This document shows, piece after piece, positions 1-7,404 of a stretch of DNA of 64,000 bases; positions within the stretch are counted from its first letter, which is position 1; each line of letters starts with the position of its first letter. Location of the stretch: contig JACRBA010000132.1 in assembly GCA_016213265.1 (NCBI GenBank), forward strand, positions 42,714 to 106,713, in the 5' to 3' direction. The notes under the pieces are model-generated. The model was not told the DNA's origin and ran no database searches. It saw only the letters and a list, made by a program, of their open reading frames with translations. The DNA is from Burkholderiales bacterium. GTDB lineage: Bacteria; Pseudomonadota; Gammaproteobacteria; Burkholderiales; Burkholderiaceae_C. Both the position numbers and the translations under genes were made by a program.

Positions 1-27
1 GCGGGCCACGAACTCCTGGTCGGTCAT
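1..27 (-). CDS. 5' end of a leftward phage gene, cut by the window edge
   Basis: Only nine codons are visible, starting with ATG at 27 and reading MTDQEFVAR. It starts 4 nt after the stop of the upstream gene, a spacing consistent with this tightly packed leftward operon. No function can be assigned. Confidence 0.45.
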
Positions 28-31
28 GCGC

Positions 32-517
32 TCAGCCACGTTCGAGCACCTCGCGGAAGGGCAGGCGGAACGCCTCGTTGAACTGGCGGCCTGCAACCTC
101 GTTGGTGTCCAGCTCGGCGCGAGACTCCACGCCGCAGTGCCGGCGCACGACCTCCGCGGCCACCTCGCTGGCAGGAAGCTCCTCGCCCAGCTCGCCCGTC
201 ACCTGGCTCCACAGGAACGGGAACGAGCGCCGCGTCCACGCCTGGAACTTCTCGTTGTTGCACCACATGGCCGCCAGCCTGGCCAGGCCGGAGCCGAGCG
301 CCAGCTTCGACTGCGGCGCCTCGTAGCTGGGCGCCGGGTCATTGCCGGCGGCGGCGTAGCCGGCCCGAAGTGCGGCCAGCGCAACGGGGGCGCCCGGCCT
401 GCCGAACAGGGTGAACGCCTGGGTGGCGTGCACCGGCTCGATTTCCACCTCGATGCGCAAAGTGCCATCGGCCATGGTGCGGCAGCGCATGGCAGCCGCT
501 TCGATCACGTCGCTCAT
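32..517 (-). CDS. Phage protein of unknown function, 161 aa
   Basis: Not recognised. The ATG at 517 is chosen because a GGAGG ribosome site lies 8 nt upstream; it starts 16 nt after the helicase stop. The protein is soluble by eye, with no membrane segment, and has an aromatic-rich stretch (MWCNNEKFQAW) near the middle. It sits directly downstream of the DnaB-like helicase in the leftward replication operon, so a role in early DNA metabolism is possible, but nothing in the sequence shows it. Confidence 0.8.
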   Translation of the reverse strand: MSDVIEAAAMRCRTMADGTLRIEVEIEPVHATQAFTLFGRPGAPVALAALRAGYAAAGNDPAPSYEAPQSKLALGSGLARLAAMWCNNEKFQAWTRRSFPFLWSQVTGELGEELPASEVAAEVVRRHCGVESRAELDTNEVAGRQFNEAFRLPFREVLERG

Positions 518-533
518 GGTGTGAGCCTCCTTG

Positions 534-1889
534 TCAGAACTCGATGTCGCTGGTGCGGCGCTTGGCCATGCCGCTCGGCGCGCTGGGCGCTGGGCCGCTC
601 CAGTCGCTGTACCTGGTGTGGGCGCCGTCGAAGTGCAGGTCCACCAGGCCGGTTTCCCCTTGCCTGTTCTTGGCGATGTAGCCCTGGGCGTAGTGCTTCC
701 ACTGCTCACCCAGGTCGGGCTTCGTGTGGATGGGCCGGTACAGGAACAGCACGATGTCGGCGTCCTGCTCGATGGCGCCGGAGTCGCGCAGGTCGCTGAG
801 CATCGGCAGACGCCCTTCCGCGTCGCGGCCCAGCTGCGCCAGTGCCAGCACCGCAATGCCAAGCTCCTTGGCCAGCGCCTTCAGGCCGCGGGTGATGTCC
901 TCCAGCTGGTAGTTCCGGGTGGCCTTGGGGTCGGTGCCGGACATGAGCTGCAGGTAGTCCACGACCAGCAGGCGGATGCCGTGCTTGCGCTTCATGGCGC
1001 GGGCCTTGCGCCGGATAGCGGCGATGGTCAGCGCGGGCCGGTCGTCGATCAGCAGCCGAATGTTGGCGCTGCGCTCCGATGCCTCGCACACCCGAGTCCA
1101 GAACTCGTTGTCCACCCCTTCGGGGCGCAGCACGTCGCGGAGGTTGATGCGCCCCAGCTGGGACGTGGCGCGGTCGGCCAGCTGCGATTTGGGCATCTCG
1201 CCAGACCAGAACCCGGCTGCCGAGTGGGCGCCGACGTTCAGCGCCACCGTCAGCGCCATGGCCGTCTTGCCCTGCGACGGCCGAGCCCCGAGGATCATGA
1301 ACTCGCCGGGCCGCATGCCGCCGCCCAGGATGCTGTCGATGCCGTGGATGCCGGTGGGGATCACGTCGAACTTGCCTTCGCCGCGGCGCTCCAGCGTGTC
1401 AATGTGCTGCACCATGATCGAAGACAGCAGCTCCGGCTCGTCGTCTGCTGCACCTTCTTCGACAAGGCGCGTCAGCTCGGCGGCGGCCATCTCGATGCGG
1501 TCATCCAGAGGCAGCGCGTTGTCGCTGGCAAGCTCGGAGATGCGCTGGCCCGCTGCGTTCAGGCGGCGGGCCTTGTGCTGCTCCAGCACGATGTCCACGT
1601 AGCGGCGGAAGCTGCTGATGGATGGCACGCTCTGCGCCAGGTCATTCAGGTAGGGCAGCCCGCCGACAACCCGGTCCTCGCCGGTGCGCTGCAGGGCGTC
1701 GAACACCGTGAGCACGTCGGCCGACTTGCCGGCCAGCAGCTCGGCCTGCAGCACACGGAAGATGGGGCGGTGGTGCTCGGCGCTGAAGTGCTCAGGCGTG
1801 AGCCCATCGGTCGCGTCGATCAGGTCGTTGCGGATGAGCAGGCACCCCAGCAGGGACTGCTCGACTTCGATGGATTGCGAGGGGGTCAC
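534..1889 (-). CDS. DnaB-family replicative helicase
   Basis: 451-aa RecA-fold helicase that would unwind DNA at the phage replication fork. The N-terminal DnaB domain covers roughly residues 1-110 and the ATPase domain 175-430. Walker A is GARPSQGKT at 201-209 and Walker B LLVVDYLQL at 307-315. The family motif DLRDSGAIEQDAD lies at 366-378, and an arginine-finger-like KNRQGETG follows. Length matches bacterial DnaB. The start is a GTG at 1889 overlapping the stop of the preceding gene (GTGA), which implies coupled translation. Together with the DUF1376 protein two genes upstream it forms the replication module. Usual motif SLEM is replaced by SGEM, a modest departure. Confidence 0.96.
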   Translation of the reverse strand: MTPSQSIEVEQSLLGCLLIRNDLIDATDGLTPEHFSAEHHRPIFRVLQAELLAGKSADVLTVFDALQRTGEDRVVGGLPYLNDLAQSVPSISSFRRYVDIVLEQHKARRLNAAGQRISELASDNALPLDDRIEMAAAELTRLVEEGAADDEPELLSSIMVQHIDTLERRGEGKFDVIPTGIHGIDSILGGGMRPGEFMILGARPSQGKTAMALTVALNVGAHSAAGFWSGEMPKSQLADRATSQLGRINLRDVLRPEGVDNEFWTRVCEASERSANIRLLIDDRPALTIAAIRRKARAMKRKHGIRLLVVDYLQLMSGTDPKATRNYQLEDITRGLKALAKELGIAVLALAQLGRDAEGRLPMLSDLRDSGAIEQDADIVLFLYRPIHTKPDLGEQWKHYAQGYIAKNRQGETGLVDLHFDGAHTRYSDWSGPAPSAPSGMAKRRTSDIEF

Positions 1890-2086
1890 AGCTCGATGAC
1901 CTCCGTCACCGAGGGCTCCCCGTCGCTCTCGAAGTGCCAGGACTCATCCTCCTCGTCGCAGAATGGCCGGTAGCACAGCGTTGCCACTGCGCGATCCTCG
2001 GCAATGCGCTTCGCCTCCTCGGGAGAGTCGGCCTCGACGATGGTGTAGCAGCTCACAGTCATGTGGCCGGCGACGGAATACTTCAT
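1886..2086 (-). CDS. Small acidic phage protein, 66 aa
   Basis: Not recognised. It overlaps both neighbours by four bases (ATGA at its start, GTGA at its end), so it is translationally locked between the DUF1376 replication protein and the helicase. The N-terminus looks like a beta-strand followed by an EAKRIAEDRA helix, resembling the small DUF-type proteins in which residues after SPEEA form a helix. The C-terminal half is strongly acidic. Position suggests a replication accessory protein; this is inference only. Confidence 0.8.
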   Translation of the reverse strand: MKYSVAGHMTVSCYTIVEADSPEEAKRIAEDRAVATLCYRPFCDEEDESWHFESDGEPSVTEVIEL

Positions 2087-2910
2087 GCCTTCTCCTTGTT
2101 GCGGTACTTGCCCTCGATGACCTTGGTGAAGTTCGCGTCCTTCATCAGCCACTCCAGGTCGCAAGCCGGCCACTGCCCGTCCCTCCCTGTTAGGAAGTCG
2201 CTGGCCGCGGCGATGCGGAAGAACTTGTCGAACTGCGCCAAGCCCTCCTCGGTGGTGGTGGCGTAGCGGGTGCCGTCTTCACGGGTGGCGGTGAGCACCC
2301 AGGCCCAGCGGTCCCGCATGTTCTTGGCCCTCGTGCCGTCCCACTTGCGCGGCACGGGCATCATGGGAAGGTGCTTGGCGTACAGCTCGATGAGCTGCTG
2401 CTGTGGGCACGTCGGGACGGTGCGGACCTTGCGCACCTTCGCGTTGTTGGGAGGCTGGGGGTCGTCGCCGAGCGGCAGCTGCCCGCCAGCCATGCCGTCG
2501 AGCAGACCATCCAGCTGGTCCTTGGCGAGCGCAGAGGTCATCAGCGTCTTGCGCTCCGCGAGCACGGCGCGGGCCTTGGCCGCGGCATCGCGCTTGTTGG
2601 TGATGCGGCTGTTGGCCCGCTCGATTTCCTGGTCGGCTCGCCGGTGGCGCCAGCAGCGGCTGCCGTCAGGCTCGGTCGCCAGCTCGAAGAACTCGACCAT
2701 CACCTGCTCCAGCGACTTCGCCTCCTCGGGGCTGAAGGTCATGGCCAGGCGGCGCAAACGGTCGGTGTCGAATGGGAGCGGGCGCTGGTCGCGGTAGTAG
2801 ATGAGCAGCAGCCGGAAGTAGATGCCCAGCTCGGTGTTGCCCAGGTGGCCAATGTCAGCCAGGAAGTCGGTCGGGTAGAGCGCGACGTATGGTGCTGCAG
2901 GCTTTGTCAT
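2083..2910 (-). CDS. Phage replication protein with DUF1376 domain
   Basis: 275-aa protein whose N-terminal ~95 residues match DUF1376 (YdaU type): YPTDFLADIGHLGNTELGIY followed by RLLLIYYRDQRPLP. DUF1376 proteins precede helicase or helicase-loader genes in many temperate phages and are treated as replication initiators of the lambda O kind. The middle (residues 95-170) is basic and polar; the C-terminal part (WDGTRAKNMRDRWAW) is a second folded region of unknown role. The ATG at 2910 has no clear ribosome site, and the leader contains a stem (2931-2937 with 2954-2960). Confidence 0.85.
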   Translation of the reverse strand: MTKPAAPYVALYPTDFLADIGHLGNTELGIYFRLLLIYYRDQRPLPFDTDRLRRLAMTFSPEEAKSLEQVMVEFFELATEPDGSRCWRHRRADQEIERANSRITNKRDAAAKARAVLAERKTLMTSALAKDQLDGLLDGMAGGQLPLGDDPQPPNNAKVRKVRTVPTCPQQQLIELYAKHLPMMPVPRKWDGTRAKNMRDRWAWVLTATREDGTRYATTTEEGLAQFDKFFRIAAASDFLTGRDGQWPACDLEWLMKDANFTKVIEGKYRNKEKA

Positions 2911-3080
2911 GGCGGGTGCAAAAGTGAAAGCCCCGGCACCGCCACACCCCCTGGCCGGGGCGCCGCCGGGGTCGGCGGGACAGCGAAGCGCGGGGCTCTC
3001 GAAACAGATTGTTGGAAGGGGCCAGCCTTCCGGTTGACGAAAGGCTATACCTGTCGAGGTGTAGCGTCAACCGAAACGGG
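2911..3080 (-). promoter_or_regulatory. Leader and probable promoter of the replication operon
   Basis: 170-bp noncoding gap. On the minus strand TTGACG (3065-3070) stands 15 bp from TATAGC (3044-3049), a short but usable sigma70-like spacing. Downstream are two stems, GGAAGG/CCTTCC at 3014-3031 and CCCCGGC/GCCGGGG at 2931-2960, which would lie in the roughly 125-nt leader of the replication gene. Whether they regulate is unknown. Confidence 0.4.
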
Positions 3081-3458
3081 TTAACGCAGGACGAGCGGCT
3101 GGGAGAAGTCGTCGGCGCCGTGGAGGTAGGACAGCGCCGCCTTGATGCCCCTGTCTGAGCTGTAGGCGACAGCCACTGCGTAGCCATCGGCGATGGCCTG
3201 GGCAGCGAAGTCGCGCTGCTCCTGCGTCATCACGTTCTTGCCCGCCTTGAACTCGATGTAGAGCCCATGCCGGCCGTGCGCCGGGTAGGGCAAGAAGGTG
3301 TCAAGCACACCCGCTTTCACACCCTCGGCCTTCATGATGGCCGCGGTGATCCGGTCGCGCTTGCCGCCATTCGGGATGGCGTAGAAGCGGCGGCAGATGG
3401 GGTGCATGCGCGCCCACTCGAAGAAGGCGCGCTGATGCTGCGACTCGACGCTTCTCAC
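3081..3458 (-). CDS. VRR-NUC domain nuclease
   Basis: 125-aa stand-alone VRR-NUC protein of the PD-(D/E)XK superfamily, a family that cuts structured or branched DNA. Visible motifs are the early QRAFFEWAR helix, the substrate-facing IPNGGKRD, the catalytic run GVKAGVLDTFLPYP, and IEFKAGKN, which supplies the E-x-K. The start is the GTG at 3458, chosen because it overlaps the stop of the Cro-like gene (GTGA); further upstream the frame encodes only arginine/proline-rich shadow sequence. Phage VRR-NUC genes commonly sit in the replication module and may act as Holliday-junction resolvases. Confidence 0.9.
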   Translation of the reverse strand: MRSVESQHQRAFFEWARMHPICRRFYAIPNGGKRDRITAAIMKAEGVKAGVLDTFLPYPAHGRHGLYIEFKAGKNVMTQEQRDFAAQAIADGYAVAVAYSSDRGIKAALSYLHGADDFSQPLVLR

Positions 3459-3682
3459 TGCTTGCGAGGCCGGCGCTTGCCGGCCAGCTCGTGCTCGGAG
3501 AGGAAGCCGTCGAGTGCCAGGCGCTTGCCGAGCGCGCCCTTGAGGCGCTGTGCGAGGGCCAGCGAAGGCACAGCAAAGCCGCCGCTGATCTTCTGCAGGT
3601 ACAGGTAGGTGGAGCCGACCTTTTCGGCCAGCGCCACACGCTCGTCGTGCTTCATGCGAAGCCAGATGTCTCGGAAGTTCAT
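3455..3682 (-). CDS. Cro-like DNA-binding regulator, 75 aa
   Basis: Small helix-turn-helix protein divergently arranged from the CI-type repressor 121 bp away, the usual place for Cro. Residues 13-50 (ERVALAEKVGSTYLYLQKIS then VPSLALAQRLKGAL) fit a five-helix Xre/Cro fold. The C-terminus is basic (GKRRPRKQ). The ATG at 3682 is preferred; an upstream in-frame ATG at 3736 would add residues lying over the switch region. Its stop overlaps the start of the nuclease gene. Confidence 0.8.
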   Translation of the reverse strand: MNFRDIWLRMKHDERVALAEKVGSTYLYLQKISGGFAVPSLALAQRLKGALGKRLALDGFLSEHELAGKRRPRKQ

Positions 3683-3803
3683 GCTGCACATTCTACCGAA
3701 AAGGATGACCAGGCATCCATCCTTGACTTCGTACATGGGATTGCACGGTCAACCTATGAGGCACACAATCAGTCCACTAACATCTACTAGCTGAATACAT
3801 GAC
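3683..3803. promoter_or_regulatory. Divergent cro/cI switch region
   Basis: 121-bp AT-richer gap between the Cro-like and CI-like starts. It holds a perfect 7-bp inverted repeat AAGGATG/CATCCTT (3701-3707 and 3718-3724, 10-bp spacer) 19 bp upstream of the Cro start, a candidate operator. No unambiguous -35/-10 pair could be read for either gene. The CI start has no recognisable ribosome site. Confidence 0.55.
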
Positions 3804-4466
3804 ATGACCATCGAGCACACCCGGCGCACCAATGCGCAGTCCCTTGCCGCCCAGGTGGGCGGTGTCACGCCGTTCGCCATCAAGCTGGGCCTGAGCAAGC
3901 AGTACGCCTACCGCATCGCTGGTCAGAAAGCCGACAAGGGGATCGGGCACAACGTCGCGCGCCGAATCGAGGAGGTGTTCGGCATGCCGGCGGGGTGGAT
4001 GGACGCGGACCACTCGGCCCGAGTCGCTCCGGCCGATGGCGTGGTGGAAATCCCTGCGCTCGACGTGCTGGGCTCGATGCCGCTGAGTGCGAAGGGCGAG
4101 CACGACCAGGCTGTGAACATGATGCGGGCCAACCGCGAGTGGATCAGGGCCAACGTGCCGGCCACCTCGTTCGATGCGCTGGCTGTGCTCACAGCCGCCG
4201 GAGACAGCATGGCCCCAACCATCGGCGAGGGCGCGCTGATGCTCGTTGACCGAGGCGTCACCTCGATCAAGTCCGATGCCATCTACGTGATGGTGCAGGG
4301 CGAGTCGCTGTACGTGAAGCGTGTGCAGCGCAAGATCGGCGCGAAGGGCGTCACCTTCCTGAGCGACAACCCGCGCTACGCCGCGGTGGACGTGGATGAC
4401 CCGGCGGCGGCCGGCCTGCGGGTGCTGGGCCGTGTCGTGCTGGTGTGGAACCCGAGCCGGCTCTAA
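3804..4466 (+). CDS. CI-type repressor with LexA/S24 peptidase domain
   Basis: 220-aa lysogeny repressor. The N-terminal half carries a helix-turn-helix (AIKLGLSKQYAYRIAGQKAD, residues 25-44). Residues 80-220 form an S24 peptidase fold with the catalytic serine in GDSMAPT (Ser135) and the general-base lysine in LYVKRV (Lys172). RecA-stimulated self-cleavage on DNA damage is expected from the family; no clear Ala-Gly cleavage site is obvious in the linker. It is transcribed opposite to everything around it. Its TAA stop overlaps by three bases the TAG stop of the convergent KorA-like gene, so leftward read-through from the operon to its right would be antisense to it. Confidence 0.95.
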   Translation: MTIEHTRRTNAQSLAAQVGGVTPFAIKLGLSKQYAYRIAGQKADKGIGHNVARRIEEVFGMPAGWMDADHSARVAPADGVVEIPALDVLGSMPLSAKGEHDQAVNMMRANREWIRANVPATSFDALAVLTAAGDSMAPTIGEGALMLVDRGVTSIKSDAIYVMVQGESLYVKRVQRKIGAKGVTFLSDNPRYAAVDVDDPAAAGLRVLGRVVLVWNPSRL

Positions 4467-4810
4467 GCCGCCGCCTCCACGTTCAGCTCCTTGACGCGGC
4501 GCATCGCCCGCAGGATGCCAGACTGCGTGATTCCGAACCGCTCGGCAGCCGCCGCCCACGTTGAGCCGTCCACCAGGATGGCGCGCAGCGCGTCCTTCGT
4601 GTTGGGTCGCATCGGCACATGCGCTGTGTGCTCCTCGAACGCGGCCGGCGTCATCATCCTGGCGTTGCGCGCCTTGGCCTCGGCGAACGCCTCATCGTAG
4701 GTGGGGGCGACGAACAGGCCGCCGCCCACCATGCCGTGCTCGTCGCCGCGGCGGATGCCGAAGCCGCCCGTTCGTGCATATCGAACGACGCGCCAGGTCT
4801 TCGTGCTCAT
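4463..4810 (-). CDS. KorA/TrfB-like DNA-binding protein
   Basis: 115-aa protein. The C-terminal ~45 residues contain ALRAILVDGSTWAAAAERFG followed by ITQSGILRAMRRV, closely resembling the helix-turn-helix of plasmid regulators KorA/TrfB (their core reads ARGVLVDG then ATSLGLTRGAVSQAV). The N-terminal ~60 residues are unrelated to KorA and unrecognised. ATG at 4810 overlaps the stop of the deacetylase gene. As last gene of the leftward operon, tail-to-tail with the repressor, it may be an autoregulator of that operon; this is inference. Confidence 0.65.
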   Translation of the reverse strand: MSTKTWRVVRYARTGGFGIRRGDEHGMVGGGLFVAPTYDEAFAEAKARNARMMTPAAFEEHTAHVPMRPNTKDALRAILVDGSTWAAAAERFGITQSGILRAMRRVKELNVEAAA

Positions 4811-5679
4811 GCGTCCTCCCGTTTCAGGTAGATGTCGTGGAACCCCTGCATGGTTTGCCTGTGGATGGCCAGCACCGGCTCGATGCTGCCAGCCAGGTCG
4901 CGTTGGTAGCCTCCGGCCAGGTTCCACACCAAGGGGATGTCGTAGTCGCGCGCCGTGCGGAACACCAGGCGGTCACGCCGGCTCAGCTCGTCGCTGGTGA
5001 AGCGCCCGCCAAGCGGGTCATCGACGTGCTGGTCGGCGCCGGCCTGGTACAGCACCAGCTCGCAGCCGTCGCGGGCCATCAGCTTCAGCTGCAGCGCGGC
5101 CTCGCCGGGGGTCAGCGTGCGCTTCTGTGCGCCGGCGCTGTAGTGCATGACACGGTTGCCCAGCCGAAGACGGTCGATGATGTCCTGCGTGCCGTCGCCA
5201 TGGTGGTGGTCGAAGTCGAGGATGCCCACCTTCTTCACGCCCTCGAACTTGAGCATGTGGACGGCCGTCACCATCAGGCCGTTGAACGTGCAGTAGCCGT
5301 AGTTGCGGTCGAAGTGGGCGTGGTGAAAGCCGCTCGTCGGCGAGCAGGCGGCGACGCTGTGGTTGCCGCGGCGCCAGAGTTCCATCACGAAGCGGGCGGC
5401 GGAGAGCATGGAGCCCACGGTGTAGGGCAGCGAGGCGGCCACGTCGGGGCTGGTGTTGCCGAAGCCGTTGGCCACCCGGCCGGCGAGCACGTCCCGCACA
5501 TAGGCCAGGTCGTGCGCCAGGGCGATGGTGTGCTCCGAGGCGGGGCGCACCTTGAGCATGTGCAGCGGGAACCGCGTGCTCCAGTCGAGCACCGCCGCGG
5601 CCGGCTTGGCGGCGCTCGGCGAGAACGAGCTGGTCGTGGCCGCCATGCGGGGGTCGAATGCGACGGGGATCTTGTTCAC
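4807..5679 (-). CDS. Histone-deacetylase-fold (class II-like) deacetylase
   Basis: 290-aa arginase/deacetylase-fold enzyme expected to remove acetyl groups from acetyl-lysine or acetylated polyamines. The full active site can be read by alignment with HDAC8 motifs: tandem His119-His120 (SGFHHAHFD), zinc ligands Asp157 and His159 in LDFDHHHGDG, third ligand Asp216 in AGADQHVDDPLGG, and the transition-state tyrosine Tyr258 in LAGGYQ. The GTG start at 5679 has a GGAGG site 6 nt upstream and overlaps the stop of the preceding small gene, so it is a genuine operon member rather than a recent insertion. It is somewhat shorter than bacterial relatives. The substrate cannot be told from sequence. Confidence 0.92.
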   Translation of the reverse strand: MNKIPVAFDPRMAATTSSFSPSAAKPAAAVLDWSTRFPLHMLKVRPASEHTIALAHDLAYVRDVLAGRVANGFGNTSPDVAASLPYTVGSMLSAARFVMELWRRGNHSVAACSPTSGFHHAHFDRNYGYCTFNGLMVTAVHMLKFEGVKKVGILDFDHHHGDGTQDIIDRLRLGNRVMHYSAGAQKRTLTPGEAALQLKLMARDGCELVLYQAGADQHVDDPLGGRFTSDELSRRDRLVFRTARDYDIPLVWNLAGGYQRDLAGSIEPVLAIHRQTMQGFHDIYLKREDA

Positions 5680-5861
5680 GAAACCTCCATGTAGATGTCG
5701 TCGTCTGCCGGGCACACCTCGCGGACCTCCTCGATGCGGTCACGAGGCGTCAGCTGCAGCCTGGCGGCGTTGCATGCGGCCTCCTCGCTGCTCGCGGTAA
5801 GCAGCAGCCGCGTCATGTAGTTGCCCTGCCAGTTGTAGCAGCGCAGGTAGTAGAGCTTCAT
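5676..5861 (-). CDS. Small phage protein, 61 aa
   Basis: Not recognised. Begins MKLYYLRCYNWQGNYMTR and continues with an EEAACNAARLQL helix, a layout shared with the 66-aa protein at 1886-2086 (beta-strands, then a helix rich in E and A). Coupled at both ends: its ATG overlaps the upstream stop and its stop overlaps the GTG of the deacetylase. Function unknown. Confidence 0.75.
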   Translation of the reverse strand: MKLYYLRCYNWQGNYMTRLLLTASSEEAACNAARLQLTPRDRIEEVREVCPADDDIYMEVS

Positions 5862-6181
5862 GCGATTGATCCCTTTCCGCTCGTGGCCTTGGCGATGGCG
5901 GCGCGGGCGTCCTCAATGGCGAGCAGCACAGCCCGCTCGTAGTCGGTGCGGACGCCTCGCCCGCAGTAGGCGCTGGTCAGTGCGCTGCCGACGCCGAACC
6001 AAAACCGTTCTCGGCGTGGCGTGCTGGGGGCTACGATGTATCGGCCAGCGCGGTGACGACCGCCGCCGTTGGAACGGTTGTATGCGGCCACGTCGGGGTT
6101 CATGAAGCGCTCAGCAAGGAGTGCTGCGACCCGAATGGTGCGGTGTGTGAGGCCGTGCCCCGGCGTGTGAGCGGCGCTCAT
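5858..6181 (-). CDS. Phage protein of unknown function, 107 aa
   Basis: Not recognised. The ATG at 6181 overlaps the stop of the upstream gene (ATGA); longer upstream versions of the frame are shadow sequence. The protein is basic in the middle (NRSNGGGRHRAGRYIV) and ends in an alanine-rich helix. A short RERFWFGVGSAL segment is moderately hydrophobic but not a convincing membrane span. Confidence 0.7.
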   Translation of the reverse strand: MSAAHTPGHGLTHRTIRVAALLAERFMNPDVAAYNRSNGGGRHRAGRYIVAPSTPRRERFWFGVGSALTSAYCGRGVRTDYERAVLLAIEDARAAIAKATSGKGSIA

Positions 6182-6366
6182 GCTGCACCCCCTTGCAGCT
6201 CGCCGCGGATGCGCTGGATGCGGGCATCCAGCATGGCGACAGCGTGCTCCATGTATTCGCGCTCTGCCAGCGCCTCGACGCGGGCTCGCTCGGCGTCGCT
6301 GAGCTGGCGCTGCAGCATCTCGATGGGAGTGGGTGTGCGCAGCAGGCGCTTGATGGCTTCCACCAT
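6178..6366 (-). CDS. Small coiled-coil phage protein, 62 aa
   Basis: Begins MVEAIKRLLRTPTPIEMLQRQ and continues as one long charged helix (SDAERARVEALAEREYMEHA). The start at 6366 has a GGAGG site upstream. It resembles the small helical proteins seen in early operons of many phages, for which no function is known. The stop overlaps the next start. Confidence 0.75.
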   Translation of the reverse strand: MVEAIKRLLRTPTPIEMLQRQLSDAERARVEALAEREYMEHAVAMLDARIQRIRGELQGGAA

Positions 6367-6383
6367 GGTGTGTCCTCCGTAGG

Positions 6384-7403
6384 TCAGGCGTGTTGCTTGC
6401 GGAACCACTCGCGGAACTTGGCGCCGTCAGGGTCCACCGCGAACGGGTCATTGGGGTCGAAGTCGTCGCCGGGCTCGGTGTCGGCCACGTCCTCGGCCGT
6501 GATGCCCAGGCCGCCCCAGCCGTTGAGCATGGGCATCTCTTGCAGGTCATCGTCGCCCGGCTCGCGCACCGTGGGCAGCGCATCGAAGTCGATGGCCAGC
6601 ACGGCGCCGAACAGCATCTGCAGGTGCTGCGTGTCCAGGCTCTCGCGGTCGCCGTGCTCGTTCTCGTAGCCCACCGAGACGTTGGTGCACTCGGGGATGA
6701 TGTCGGTGAACTCGGCGGTGTCGGTGTAGATGCCGGTGTCGTCGGGCATGTAGAGCATGCCCTGGTCGTTCAGCGCAGTGGACAGCGCCTCGCCGAATGC
6801 TTCCGAAGCGCACCGGCCGCGGCCCTGGTGCGTGATGACGCTCGTGGTGCCGCGCCGGTCGAACGCGATGGCGCGGTCGAATTCGGCTAGCAGCTCGGCG
6901 TGGAAGTCAGCCAGGTGCCTGGCGCCGACGCCGCCGCATTCCTCGCCTCGGGTGAAGACGTAGTAGGCCGGCTTGCGGGCGGCGATCAGGCCAGCCAGGA
7001 TCGCCACGCCAGCCCCATCGTCGGCGCCGAGGGCGTTGTCTCGGGTGCTGACGAACACGGGTCGTCGCGTCTTCTTCCCGACCATCGGCATGCCGTTGGG
7101 GCCGAGCTTGGGAACCTGCGGGCCGGCAGGGATCGCTTTCCAGGTTGGCGTCGAATCGTCGAAGGCATTGATGCCGCCCTTCGTGTGCACCGTATCGACG
7201 TGGGCCACGAACAGCGTGGTGTGGCGACGCTCGGAGCGCAGGTCGATGTGCAGGTTGCCTGCTGCGTCGATCCAGGTGCGGTCCAGCAGGGCGTGGTCGA
7301 CCAGCGCCGCCAACAGCATGCCCTCCTCGCGGCTGCCGTAGGGCCGCTTGAGGGACAGGGCACGGCGCAGGGTGTCCATCAGGACGTGTTGGGGAGTGGT
7401 CAT
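6384..7403 (-). CDS. M20/M28-like zinc aminopeptidase
   Basis: 339-aa metallopeptidase-like protein. Metal-site motifs of the M20/M28 clan are visible: HVD in FVAHVDTVH (His68, Asp70), the bridging aspartate in ALGADDGAGVA (Asp128), the glutamate pair in TRGEECGGVG (Glu154-Glu155), and a later aspartate in IAFDRRGTT (Asp182). Family members remove N-terminal residues from peptides or hydrolyse amides. A strong GGAGG site precedes the ATG at 7403, one nucleotide after the stop of the 497-aa gene. The C-terminal ~55 residues are very acidic. Early operons of temperate phages rarely carry such an enzyme; the substrate is unknown. Confidence 0.85.
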   Translation of the reverse strand: MTTPQHVLMDTLRRALSLKRPYGSREEGMLLAALVDHALLDRTWIDAAGNLHIDLRSERRHTTLFVAHVDTVHTKGGINAFDDSTPTWKAIPAGPQVPKLGPNGMPMVGKKTRRPVFVSTRDNALGADDGAGVAILAGLIAARKPAYYVFTRGEECGGVGARHLADFHAELLAEFDRAIAFDRRGTTSVITHQGRGRCASEAFGEALSTALNDQGMLYMPDDTGIYTDTAEFTDIIPECTNVSVGYENEHGDRESLDTQHLQMLFGAVLAIDFDALPTVREPGDDDLQEMPMLNGWGGLGITAEDVADTEPGDDFDPNDPFAVDPDGAKFREWFRKQHA

Positions 7404-7404
7404 G

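Noticed and set aside
3701..3724. Terminator in the cro/cI gap
   Set aside because: The AAGGATG/CATCCTT repeat has a 10-base spacer and no T-run, so an operator is more likely.
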